The position numbers and the translations under genes are program-made. From Thalassococcus profundi (GTDB taxonomy: Bacteria; Pseudomonadota; Alphaproteobacteria; Rhodobacterales; Rhodobacteraceae), in NCBI RefSeq assembly GCF_003344785.1, contig NZ_QPMK01000003.1, forward strand, positions 265,876-329,875: a stretch of DNA of 64,000 nucleotides. Reading direction: 5' to 3'. Under the pieces are notes generated by a model that was not told where the DNA came from, did not search any database, and saw only the letters and a list, made by a program, of their open reading frames with translations. Below, one piece after another: positions 36,345-46,667 of this stretch (position 1 is the first letter of the stretch; every line of letters begins with the position of its first letter).

Positions 36345-37185
36345 GCTCCAGGGTTTCGGCCCCAAGCTCTTCCGGGCTCAGGACCCGCCGGTCCGTTATG
36401 CTGTAGGCATAACCTTCGACCAGCGCGTGCATTGTGACGTTGTGGACGCTTATCGCCTCACCGTCTGCGAGATCGAAGACATTCGAACCGCTAATGCCCG
36501 TGCTGTCAATGAGGATCACGTGACCGGATCCGAAGACCCGGAGCAGGGGGCCGTCGAACATGACTGCAGCATCCTCCCCGAGACCGACGCCGAGGTACTC
36601 GGGATTCGTGGCCCCGACTTCCATCAGCCGCGAGAACCGACCGCGCTCGAGGAAATGCGTATCGACGATCACATCGTCGACGAAACCAAAGCCCGCGGCC
36701 ATCTTCACCGCGCCCTTGCGCAGACAGTCGTCGGCGGGACCGCCATAGACCATTGTGTGCGACTGGCAGGCGGCGCCGGCGCTGGTGCCGGCCACGACCA
36801 TGCCCTCTTCGTGGCGCTGACGGATCGCGGCGATGGCATTGGACGCGCCGAGGATGTTGGTCAGCCGCATCTGGTCGCCGCCGGAGATGAAGACGATGTC
36901 GGACCGGTTGATCATGTCAACGTATTTTTCCGCTTCGGAATCCTTGCGGTCGCGGATGCGGATGTCCAGCACCTCGCCCGCGCCGATCTCGGAGAAGACG
37001 TCCTTGTAGCCGCCGAAGACCTCGTCGGGGATGCTGCTGGCGGTGGTGATCACGCCGACCACTGGCGTGTCCTTCTCCGCCAGTTTCAAGACACGGCGCA
37101 AGATACCGGCGTTCGAGGTCTTGTCCTCGGCCCCTCCGATGGCGATCAGAGCGCCTTTTGCTGGCACCTTCACGGGCATATTCAT
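36325..37185 (-). CDS. cphB: Cyanophycinase
   Basis: A 286-residue serine peptidase (S51) that cuts cyanophycin into beta-Asp-Arg dipeptides. The N-terminal A-L-I-A-I-G-G-A-E-D, S-G-G-D-Q-M-R-L (about 101-108), and nucleophile Ser135 in A-G-T-S-A-G-A are in place, as is V-D-T-H-F-L-E-R-G-R. No signal peptide, so it works on intracellular granules. AGAGG stands seven bases before ATG 37185. It is the first gene of the cph operon. Confidence 0.95.
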   Translation of the reverse strand: MNMPVKVPAKGALIAIGGAEDKTSNAGILRRVLKLAEKDTPVVGVITTASSIPDEVFGGYKDVFSEIGAGEVLDIRIRDRKDSEAEKYVDMINRSDIVFISGGDQMRLTNILGASNAIAAIRQRHEEGMVVAGTSAGAACQSHTMVYGGPADDCLRKGAVKMAAGFGFVDDVIVDTHFLERGRFSRLMEVGATNPEYLGVGLGEDAAVMFDGPLLRVFGSGHVILIDSTGISGSNVFDLADGEAISVHNVTMHALVEGYAYSITDRRVLSPEELGAETLEHAFAYT

Positions 37186-37204
37186 TTCGAACCTCTTTCC
37201 AGGA

Positions 37205-37221
37205 ACAACACACTATGTTGT
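37205..37221. promoter_or_regulatory. Inverted repeat upstream of cphB (ACAACA-N5-TGTTGT)
   Basis: Perfect six-base arms with a five-base centre lie 20 bases before the cphB start codon, in the divergent promoter region with the isoaspartyl peptidase gene. This is a possible repressor site overlapping the cphB transcription or translation start. Function inferred from position. Confidence 0.4.
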
Positions 37222-37282
37222 GGCCGAGTGTAGCAGCAACTCAGGCGGTTGACAGCGCTGCCAGACTCGAATTGATGGTTTG

Positions 37283-37308
37283 GTGCGGCAACAGCACCTT
37301 TGCCGCAC
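37283..37308. promoter_or_regulatory. Second inverted repeat in the cphB/iaaA promoter region
   Basis: GTGCGGCA (37283-37290) and TGCCGCAC (37301-37308) are perfect eight-base arms with a ten-base centre. The core TGCGGCA occurs a third time at 37323-37329, 33 bases after that point in the iaaA leader. The three copies suggest a protein-binding array controlling the divergent genes, or a leader structure. Confidence 0.45.
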
Positions 37309-37387
37309 AGGTTTTCGGCATTTGCGGCATCATATGGGGCCGACCTTTCGAGAATGCGAACGTCCAACCAGCATCGGAGCCTTCACC

Positions 37388-38314
37388 ATGAGCGGATCTT
37401 TCAGCCTTGCCATCCACGGCGGCGCGGGCGTGCTGCCCCGCGACAGCATGACCCCCGAGCGCGAAGCGGCATGCCACGCGGCGCTGGCCCGCGTGATGGC
37501 GCGCGGGGAGGCGGTATTGGAGGCTGATGGCAGCGCGCTCGATGCGGTGACCGAAGCGGTCTGCGCGCTGGAGGACGAGCCGCTCTTCAATGCCGGGCGC
37601 GGCGCGGTCTTCACCCGCGAAGGCACGCACGAGATGGATGCGGCGGTGATGGACGGGTGCGACCGCAGCGCCGGGGCGGTGGCGGGGCTTTTCGGTCCGC
37701 GCAACCCGGTCCTCGCCGCCCGCGCGGTGATGGAGCGCACCGACCATGTGCTGATGATCGGCGCTGGCGCGCTGGAGATCGCCCGCGCCGCCGGGCTGGA
37801 TTTCGAGGAGGCGGACTATTTCTTCACGCAGGAGCGCCGGGACGCCTTGGACGAGACACTGCGGATGGAGGCCGAGGGCACGCTCGACGACGATCCGTCG
37901 CGCCGGCACGGCACCGTGGGCGCGGTGGCGCGCGACCGGCAAGGCAACCTCGCGGCGGCCACCTCGACCGGCGGGATGACCGCCAAGCGCTCGGGCCGCG
38001 TCGGCGACAGCCCGATGATCGGCGCGGGCACCTTCGCCGACAATGCCAGCTGCGCCGTGTCCGCCACCGGTGACGGCGAAGCCTACCTGCGGCTGAGCGT
38101 GGCGCACGAGATCGACGCGCGCATGCGGCTGCTGGGGCAGGATATCGGACGTGCGGCAGAGGCTGTGGTTATGCAGGACCTGGTGCGGATCGGCGGATCG
38201 GGCGGCCTGATCGCCGTCGACCACACCGGCGCGATCTCGATGCCGTTCAACTGCGAGGGTATGTACCGCGCGCAAATCCGCGAAGGGCAGGGGCGGGAAA
38301 CGGCGATCTACTGA
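37388..38314 (+). CDS. iaaA: Isoaspartyl peptidase / L-asparaginase (plant-type, Ntn hydrolase)
   Basis: A 308-residue precursor of a two-chain threonine hydrolase. Autocleavage should occur before Thr176 in R-H-G-T-V-G-A-V-A; the preceding segment has the normal G-G-A-G-V start and the L-F-N-A-G-R-G-A-V-F loop. The enzyme hydrolyses beta-aspartyl dipeptides, including the beta-Asp-Arg product of cyanophycinase, to free amino acids. It is divergent from cphB, so the degradation path is complete here. Start ATG 37388 follows GGAGCC weakly. Confidence 0.92.
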   Translation: MSGSFSLAIHGGAGVLPRDSMTPEREAACHAALARVMARGEAVLEADGSALDAVTEAVCALEDEPLFNAGRGAVFTREGTHEMDAAVMDGCDRSAGAVAGLFGPRNPVLAARAVMERTDHVLMIGAGALEIARAAGLDFEEADYFFTQERRDALDETLRMEAEGTLDDDPSRRHGTVGAVARDRQGNLAAATSTGGMTAKRSGRVGDSPMIGAGTFADNASCAVSATGDGEAYLRLSVAHEIDARMRLLGQDIGRAAEAVVMQDLVRIGGSGGLIAVDHTGAISMPFNCEGMYRAQIREGQGRETAIY

Positions 38315-38347
38315 CCGCCGCGGTGCCGGTCGGCCGGGGGCCAAAGC

Positions 38348-39031
38348 ATGGAAAACAGTATGACTTTCACGCGCTACGCGATCTACTACCTGCCGCCCGA
38401 AGGCGCGCTGGCGGACTTCGGCGCGCGCTGGCTGGGCTGGGATGTCAGGCGCGGCGCGGCGGCAGTGCAACTCGATCTGCCCGGGCTGCGCGACGCGACG
38501 GAGGCGCCGCGGAAATACGGATTTCACGGCACGCTGAAACCGCCGTTCCGGCAGGCCGAGGGGCGGGATTTCGACGCCTTGCGCGACGCAGTGACGGCTT
38601 TGGCGTCAAGACTGGCGCCGGCGCGCTGCGACGGGCTTGCGCTCGTGCCGCTGGGCCGGTTCCTGGCGCTGGTCCCCGAGGGCGACGCGGAGGGCATCGG
38701 ACGCATCGCGGCCGCCTGCGTGCGCGACCTCGACGGCTTTCGCGCCCCCCCGTCCGATGCGGAACTTGCCAGACGCCGCGCGGCGCAGCTTAGCCCGCGA
38801 CAAGAGGCGCATCTGTCCCGCTGGGGCTATCCTTACGTGATGGAGGACTTCCGCTTTCACCTCACGCTGACGGGCCGGCTGCCGCGCGCCGACATCGGCG
38901 CATGGACGGACACACTGCGCCAGCACCTGCCGCCGCTGCCCGCGCCCTTCGTTCTGGACCGGATCGCGCTGGTGGGCGAACGGACCGAGGGCGGTTTCGC
39001 CCTGATCGAGGACCATGCACTGACCGGATAA
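38348..39031 (+). CDS. DUF1045 protein, 2H phosphoesterase-like
   Basis: A 227-residue protein of the family often found in phosphonate (phn) operons. It has two H-x-T motifs, F-H-G-T-L (His60) and F-H-L-T-L (His171), that form the active site of 2H phosphoesterases. An alternative start at 38360 removes four residues. No phn genes are nearby. It follows iaaA after 33 bases in the same direction and may be co-transcribed. Confidence 0.85.
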   Translation: MENSMTFTRYAIYYLPPEGALADFGARWLGWDVRRGAAAVQLDLPGLRDATEAPRKYGFHGTLKPPFRQAEGRDFDALRDAVTALASRLAPARCDGLALVPLGRFLALVPEGDAEGIGRIAAACVRDLDGFRAPPSDAELARRRAAQLSPRQEAHLSRWGYPYVMEDFRFHLTLTGRLPRADIGAWTDTLRQHLPPLPAPFVLDRIALVGERTEGGFALIEDHALTG

Positions 39032-39038
39032 CGCGCGC

Positions 39039-39419
39039 TCAGGACTCGTCCAGCACCTTTCGGGCGGCGCGGAAGCATTCCAGCGCCTGAGGCACACCGC
39101 AATAGATGGCGATGACGTGGATGATCGCGCGCAGTTCCTCGCGGGTGACGCCATTGTTGAGAGCACCGCGGCAATGCAGCTCCCATTCGTGCATCTTTCC
39201 CAGCGCGCCGATCATCGACAGGTTCATCATCGACCGGGTCTTGGCGTCGATTGCGTCGTCGCCCCAGCCGAACCCCCAACACCAGGCGGTCATTGCCTCC
39301 TGGAAGGGTCGGGAGAAATCGTCGGCGGCGGCCATGGTCCCCTCCACATAGTCCGCGCCCAGCGTCGCCTTGCGCTGCTCCAGGCCTTTCAGGAAGAGGT
39401 CTTCGTCGAATGTGCTCAT
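39039..39419 (-). CDS. Carboxymuconolactone decarboxylase (CMD) family protein
   Basis: A 126-residue single-domain protein with the AhpD/CMD helix pattern: D-A-K-T-R-S-M-M-N-L-S-M-I-G-A-L, then E-L-H-C-R-G-A-L-N-N-G-V-T and E-E-L-R-A-I-I-H-V-I-A-I-Y-C-G-V-P. There is no C-x-x-C pair, so not AhpD-like. AAAGGA precedes ATG 39419. It converges with DUF1045, seven bases apart. Confidence 0.85.
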   Translation of the reverse strand: MSTFDEDLFLKGLEQRKATLGADYVEGTMAAADDFSRPFQEAMTAWCWGFGWGDDAIDAKTRSMMNLSMIGALGKMHEWELHCRGALNNGVTREELRAIIHVIAIYCGVPQALECFRAARKVLDES

Positions 39420-39635
39420 GTGCTGTCCTTTCAGGAGGTTACGGTTCAAGGTTGAGGTGGGCCGCCGGTCCGCACCGCGGCCACTAGACGAACAGCCCTC
39501 CGCCCGGTCGATCAGCGCCTCGACTTGCTGCACCGGCAGCGGGCGCGGAAAGGCGCGGAACGGCAGCCGACAGCGGGCGGATACGCGGTTCGGCACGCCG
39601 CCGAGGTGTAAGCCGCGCTATTCGGGCGGAAGCTC

Positions 39636-40046
39636 TCATGCCTGTCGTCTGGCTTTCGCGCGGGCGGCGAAGTCCATCAGGCGCTTGAACTTCGGACATT
39701 TCATATGCGTTTCGGCCGGGCAATCCGCGACATGATGCAGTGCGTCGCGCAATCGGGTGAGACCGCGGATCTGGGCGTCGAGCGCATCTGCACGCCGGTG
39801 CAGTTCGGCGCGCGGCAATTGCGGTGCGCCGTCCTTGGCGAACATCTCCTTTATGTCGTCCAGCGAGAACCCGGCCATCTTGCCCAATGAGATCAACGCA
39901 AGTTGCGTGGCAGCCTGCGCATCGAACTGCCGCCGCAAACCGTGCCGCCCGACCGATTGGATCAGGCCGATGTCCTCGTAATAGCGCAGCGTCGAAGTGG
40001 ACATACCGCTTTGTTCCGAAAGGACGCCGATATCGATCAGTTTCAC
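39636..40046 (-). CDS. MerR-family transcriptional regulator
   Basis: A 136-residue protein. The N-terminal MerR helix-turn-helix has G-V-L-S-E-Q-S-G-M-S-T-S-T-L-R-Y-Y-E-D-I-G-L-I; a dimerising coiled coil follows, and the C-terminal C-P-A-E-T-H-M-K-C pair of cysteines may sense an electrophile or oxidant. GTG at 40046 is the start by family alignment. It is divergent from the MFS gene, and the operator-type promoter between them fits autoregulation. Confidence 0.85.
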   Translation of the reverse strand: MKLIDIGVLSEQSGMSTSTLRYYEDIGLIQSVGRHGLRRQFDAQAATQLALISLGKMAGFSLDDIKEMFAKDGAPQLPRAELHRRADALDAQIRGLTRLRDALHHVADCPAETHMKCPKFKRLMDFAARAKARRQA

Positions 40047-40048
40047 GG

Positions 40049-40079
40049 TTGACCTCAAGTTGACTTGAAGTGGCAGGGT
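40049..40079 (+). promoter_or_regulatory. MerR/SoxR-type promoter with 19-bp spacer
   Basis: TTGACC (40049-40054) is followed after 19 bases by CAGGGT (40074-40079), a weak -10. Between them lies the inverted repeat ACCTCAAGT-TG-ACTTGAAGT (40052-40071), one mismatch. The over-long spacer with a dyad inside is the hallmark of MerR-activated promoters, and CCTCAAGTT-type arms are those of SoxR-like boxes. It drives the MFS gene, with the MerR start codon beside it. Confidence 0.75.
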
Positions 40080-40114
40080 AGCCCTCGCCAATCGTCAACG
40101 CAAGAGAATCGACC

Positions 40115-41295
40115 ATGACACGACCGACCGAAAGACGCGCGCCGCTGTCCATCCTGGTGGCGCTGGCGTCCGCCACCCTGACCGCCTCGCTCGGCATCAG
40201 CATTGCCTCGGTGCTGCTGCCGAGCCTGACACGCAGCTTCGGAACGACCGTCTCGGAGGCGCAATGGGTTATGCTGGCCTATCTGGTGGCGGTGACGGTG
40301 ACCATCGTGTCGGCCGGGCGGCTTGGCGATCTGCTCGGCCATCGCCGGGTCCTGATTGCCGGGCTGGTCATCTTTGCGGCCGCGTCGGTCCTGAGTGCGA
40401 CGGCGCCGAGCATCGGGGTCCTGGTTCTGGCGCGCGCGTGTCAGGGGGCGGGCGGGGCGATCCTGATCGCGCTGCCGATGTCGATCGCGCGCGATATGGT
40501 GCCGTCCGGGCATCTCGGCGCGTTCATGGGCCTGTTGGGAACCACCTCTGCCGCCGGAACCGCGCTCGGCCCCGCGCTCGGCGGTCTCATTCTGGCCTGG
40601 AGCGACTGGCGGATGGCTTTCTGGCTGCTTGCCGGGATGGCCGGGCTGGCGCTGGTCGTTGCGGTTCTCGCCATCCGGCGCGACGGGACACGGCCCCCGG
40701 CGACGTTCGGATCGCTCGATCCCCTGGGGACCGCTGCGCTCATCGTTGCGCTCGGAGCCTATTCTCTCGCCGCGAGCGGCGGCGCCCCGGGCTTGCCTGC
40801 TTCAACCGCCTTTCTCGTGTCGGCTGCGCTGGCCGCGACCGTGATCTTCGTGGCTGTCGTAGCGCGGGTGCGCACGCCGCTTGTCCCAGTGACCGTGCTC
40901 CTGGACAGGAGGACGGGGACGGCGTTTGCCATGAATAGCCTGATCGGCACCGTGATGATGGCGACGCTGGTCGTCGGGCCGTTTTTTCTGACGTTCTCCC
41001 TTGAGTTGGAGGAGGCCGAGGTCGGGCTTGTGCTGGCCGTCGGACCGGTGGTTGCGGCGCTCGCCGGGGTGCCTGCGGGGCGGCTGACCGACCGCTTCGA
41101 CGCCCGGCGCGTGATGGTTGCCGGGCTGGTGCAAACCATGCTTGGACTGCTCTGCCTTGCGTTTCTGCCGCGCATTTTCGGCGTCGGAGGCTATATCGCG
41201 GCGCTGATCGTGCTGACCCCGGCGTTCCAGATGTTCATAGCGGCCAACAACACCGCGGTCCTGTCCGGGGCGTCGCAGGCGCAGCGCGGCTGGTC
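40115..41295 (+). pseudogene. MFS drug-efflux transporter, 3' end lost at an IS insertion
   Basis: The frame encodes about 393 residues of a DHA2-type (EmrB/QacA-like) exporter, with A-S-L-G-I-S-I-A-S-V-L-L-P-S-L, G-R-L-G-D-L-L-G-H-R-R and about 11 of the usual 12-14 helices. It then runs into the IS at 41296 and stops at 41305. The typical S-G-A-S-Q-A-Q-R-G motif is the last MFS sequence; roughly 70-80 residues are missing. It is probably non-functional. Confidence 0.85.
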
Positions 41296-41355
41296 TGCCC
41301 CCTAAAAAGTGGTCCTCCGTGAAGTAGGCTTTCGAGCCAGATGTAGGACGAAGGA

Positions 41356-42524
41356 ATGCCCCAGAAGAAGCACGAACCCGAAGAGATTGTCGCGAAGCTC
41401 CGGCAGGTCGACGTGTTGGTGTCGCAAGGCCGGTCTGTGGCCGAGGCGGTGCGCACGATCGGCGTCACGCAGTTCACCTATTGCCGTTGGCGCAAGGAGT
41501 ATGGCGGGTTGAAGACGAACCAGGTGAAGGGTCTGAAGGAGTTGGAGAAGGAGAACGAGCGGCTCCGGAAGGCCGTGTCGGATCTCACGCTCGAGAAGCT
41601 GATCCTGCGAGAAGCTGCCTCGGGAAACTACTGAGCCCCGCCCGCCGCCGTGCTTGCGTCGACCATGTCCGGCAGAAGTTCCGAGTCTCGGAGCGGTTTG
41701 CCTGTCGTGTGCTCGGCCAGCACCGATCGACCCAGCGGAAGGTGCCGCGCGGGCGTCCCGACGAAGAGGCGCTCACCGCAGACATCATCGCGCTCGCCTC
41801 TCAGTATGGCCGCTATGGCTATCGGCGCATCACGGCTCTCCTCCGAGATGCCGGCTGGGCCGTGAACGTGAAGCGGGTCGAGCGGCTCTGGCGGCGGGTG
41901 GGGCTGAAGGTCCCGCAGAAACAGCCGAAGAGAAGTCGCCTCTGGCTGGGCAACGGGTCGTGCGTCCGTCTGCGACCGGAGCGGCCTAACCATGTCTGGT
42001 CCTACGACTTCGTCGAGAGCCGGACCCACGATGGAAGGAAGTTCCGTATGCTCAACCTGATCGATGAGTTCACGCGAGAGTGTCTGTCTATACGGATCGA
42101 TCGTCGGCTGAGATCGACGGATGTCATCGACGTTCTGTCGGACCAGTTCATCCTGCGAGGTGTGCCGGATCACATCAGGTCGGACAATGGACCGGAGGTC
42201 GTGGCTATGGCCGTGCGGGAGTGGATCGCTGCCGTCGGCGCCCGAACCGCCTACATCGAGCCAGGATCACCGTGGGAGAACGGCTATTGCGAGAGCTTCA
42301 ACGCCAAGCTACGCGACGAGCTGCTCAACGGCGAAATCTTCTATAGCCTAGCCGAGGCGAAGATCGTCATCGAGGGCTGGCGCCAACACTACAACACAAA
42401 GCGCCCACACTCATCGTTGGGCTATCGACCGCCAGCTCCAGAGGTTGTGCAGTGGCCGGCTCCGCCATCCGGAGCCGCTTCGCCGGCCACGCCGGCCGTA
42501 GCGCCGAGGCCCATCATGCACTAA
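41356..42524 (+). CDS. IS3-family transposase OrfAB, joined by -1 frameshift
   Basis: OrfA (41356-41634, 92 residues) has a helix-turn-helix (V-A-E-A-V-R-T-I-G-V-T-Q-F-T-Y-C-R-W) and a leucine-zipper-like segment. OrfB continues in the -1 frame to 42524 with the DDE residues in S-Y-D-F-V, R-S-D-N-G-P-E and the Glu of N-A-K-L-R-D-E-L; the HHH-type R-P-H-S-S-L-G-Y motif ends the core. The active residues are all present, so the element may still be mobile. Confidence 0.9.
41622..41628 (+). promoter_or_regulatory. Slippery heptamer GGGAAAC for -1 frameshift between orfA and orfB
   Basis: In the orfA frame the bases read tcG-GGA-AAC, an exact X-XXY-YYZ slippery site six bases before the orfA stop codon. 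Slipping by one base gives L-L-S-P, the start of the conserved OrfB frame. This is the normal way IS3 elements produce the full transposase. Confidence 0.75.
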
Positions 42525-42557
42525 GACTGAAACCGGACCACTTCGTTGGGGCAGGTC

Positions 42558-42798
42558 AATCGTGTTCGACATGGCCTTTCTGGCGCAGTTCATCGACCCG
42601 CAAGGCGATTTGCCCCTGCAGCTTGCGGTGCTGACGGTGACATCGAGCCTTGTTGTCGTGGTGCTGCTGGCCGGATACGCGCTGATCGCAGAGCAGGCTG
42701 GTCGGCTCTTTGACGGTCATCGCGCGCGTCGCCGCATGGGTTATGCCGGCGGCGGGATAATGAGCGGTGGCAGCGCGGTGATGGCGGTGACGCGCTAG
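42558..42798 (+). pseudogene. C-terminal fragment of a LysE/RhtB-family amino-acid exporter
   Basis: The frame immediately after the IS encodes about 80 residues: F-L-A-Q-F-I-D-P-Q-G-D-L-P-L-Q, a hydrophobic helix, then L-A-G-Y-A-L-I-A-E-Q and a tail G-Y-A-G-G-G-I-M-S-G-G-S-A-V. This is the usual C-terminal third of LysE-type exporters. The N-terminal two thirds are absent. If the IS and one GGTC copy are removed, it is in frame with the MFS gene. Confidence 0.75.
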
Positions 42799-42806
42799 GG
42801 GCCGGG

Positions 42807-43697
42807 TCACTGCGGCCTCTCTGCCCGGGATTCGAGGGCGTGGATCACGGCGATCATGTCCTGCTGAGCGCCGCCCATCTTTTCTGTCGCCTCATACAAT
42901 CCCACGCAGAGTTCCATCAGCGGATGGGCGGTGCCGGCGGCCTTTGCGGCCTCGACGACCAGGCGGCTGTTTTTCAGCACGTCCGATATGCCCGCCTGTC
43001 GGCTGAAGTCGCGGCGGCAGAGCTTGTCGATCTTCACGCGGGAGACATCGCTGGCCATCGGCCCGGCGTTGAGAATGTTGGCGAAGCGGTCCATGTCGAG
43101 CCCGTGGCGCGCGGCGAAATGCGCAGCTTCGGCAAGGCCGATGACCAGGGTGATCAGGAAGGTGTTGACCGCCGTCGTCATCTGTAGCGCGGCGGGCACG
43201 GCGCCACAGTCGAAAAGTTGCTTGAAGATCGGCGCCAGCAGGGGACGCAGGCGTTCGATCTCTTCCGAAGGTCCGGCGAGCATGCCGACGAGTTGCCCCG
43301 CCTCCGCCGGTTTGCGGGAGCCTGAGACCGGCGCCTCCACGTAGCGCCCGCCTGCGGTGGCGATATCGCGTGACAGGCCCCGGGAATACTGTGCAGACGT
43401 CGTGCCCATCGACACGATCAAATGCCCGGCGACGCGGCCCGCGAAAGCCCCGGTGCGGCGGCCCAGCACGGCATCGGTCGCGGCCGCGTTCTCCAGCATC
43501 AGGATGACCGTTGTGCAGTGGACGAAGAGGTCGCCCACATCGGCCGCCACCTTCGCCCCGGCCTCTTTCAGGGACGCGGCGCGCTCCGGCGTCCGGTTCC
43601 AGACCATCAGCGGCTGTCCGACGCGGCGCAGGTTCAGAGCCATCGGCGCGCCCATGGTTCCCAGCCCGATGAAACCGATCTGTTCTCCTTTTTGCAT
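42807..43697 (-). CDS. Beta-hydroxyacid-dehydrogenase-fold oxidoreductase, possibly imine-reductase-like
   Basis: A 296-residue NAD(P)-binding enzyme with G-F-I-G-L-G-T-M-G-A-P-M (8-19) and V-W-N-R-T near 36-40. The substrate loop A-P-V-S-G-S-R-K-P-A-E-A-G-Q-L is normal. The catalytic lysine expected in G-x-G-x-x-x-K-x-x-N-N is not there; the region reads C-G-A-V-P-A-A-L-Q-M-T-T-A-V-N. Loss of that Lys is seen in imine reductases and in non-catalytic relatives. ATG 43697 is the start by family alignment. It lies beside the IS scar. Confidence 0.78.
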   Translation of the reverse strand: MQKGEQIGFIGLGTMGAPMALNLRRVGQPLMVWNRTPERAASLKEAGAKVAADVGDLFVHCTTVILMLENAAATDAVLGRRTGAFAGRVAGHLIVSMGTTSAQYSRGLSRDIATAGGRYVEAPVSGSRKPAEAGQLVGMLAGPSEEIERLRPLLAPIFKQLFDCGAVPAALQMTTAVNTFLITLVIGLAEAAHFAARHGLDMDRFANILNAGPMASDVSRVKIDKLCRRDFSRQAGISDVLKNSRLVVEAAKAAGTAHPLMELCVGLYEATEKMGGAQQDMIAVIHALESRAERPQ

Positions 43698-43848
43698 GGC
43701 TGTCACCCTCCGCTGCGGGAGGCAGCCTAGCTGACCTGGATCGCCTGGAATAACGAATTGATCCGAACTCCGGATTTGGGAATTCGGGTAGGTATGTGCG
43801 CCGCGCGTGTTGACATCGGCGCGTTTGCCGCGCAGCCTGCCCGCACTC

Positions 43849-43945
43849 ACCCGGGGGGTCTCGACAAGAGGCTGAGATACTGCTGGCACCCGTGCAGCGC
43901 AGTGACCCGATGAACCTGATCCAGTTCACACTGGCGTAGGGATGG
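43849..43945 (+). ncRNA. TPP riboswitch (THI element) upstream of thiC
   Basis: The conserved cores are clear: GGGG near 43853, A-GAGGCTGAGA at 43868-43877, ACCCG, then TGAACCTGATCCAGTT around 43913 and GCGTAGGGA at 43934-43942. It sits 119 bases before the thiC start. High thiamine pyrophosphate should switch off thiC-thiM-thiE, probably at translation or by an anti-terminator. TTGACA at 43810-43815 could be the -35 box. Confidence 0.95.
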
Positions 43946-43995
43946 TGCACTGGCCGCGCGGGCCGCCGACCACGTCATGCATGTGGGGGCGATGA

Positions 43996-46663
<2,668 letters not shown>

Positions 46664-46667
<4 letters not shown>

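Larger units (their letters stand above)
41296..42553 (+). mobile_element. Complete IS3-family insertion sequence, 1258 bp
   Basis: Terminal inverted repeats TGCCCCCTAAAAAGTGGTCC (41296) and, at the other end in reverse, TGCCCCAACGAAGTGGTCC (ending 42553). It contains orfA and orfB joined by a -1 frameshift. GGTC lies directly outside both ends (41292-41295 and 42554-42557), consistent with a four-base target duplication as in the IS407 subgroup. Inverted relative to the partial element at 1-99. Confidence 0.92.

Noticed and set aside
31812-36437. A 1541-codon open frame on the plus strand across the cyanophycin genes
   Set aside because: It is antisense to cphA and the ATP-grasp gene, which have full-length family matches. 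High GC removes stops from the opposite frame; composition is low-complexity without any domain.
38348-39031. A phosphonate utilisation locus around DUF1045
   Set aside because: No phn C-P lyase or transporter genes flank it in this window.
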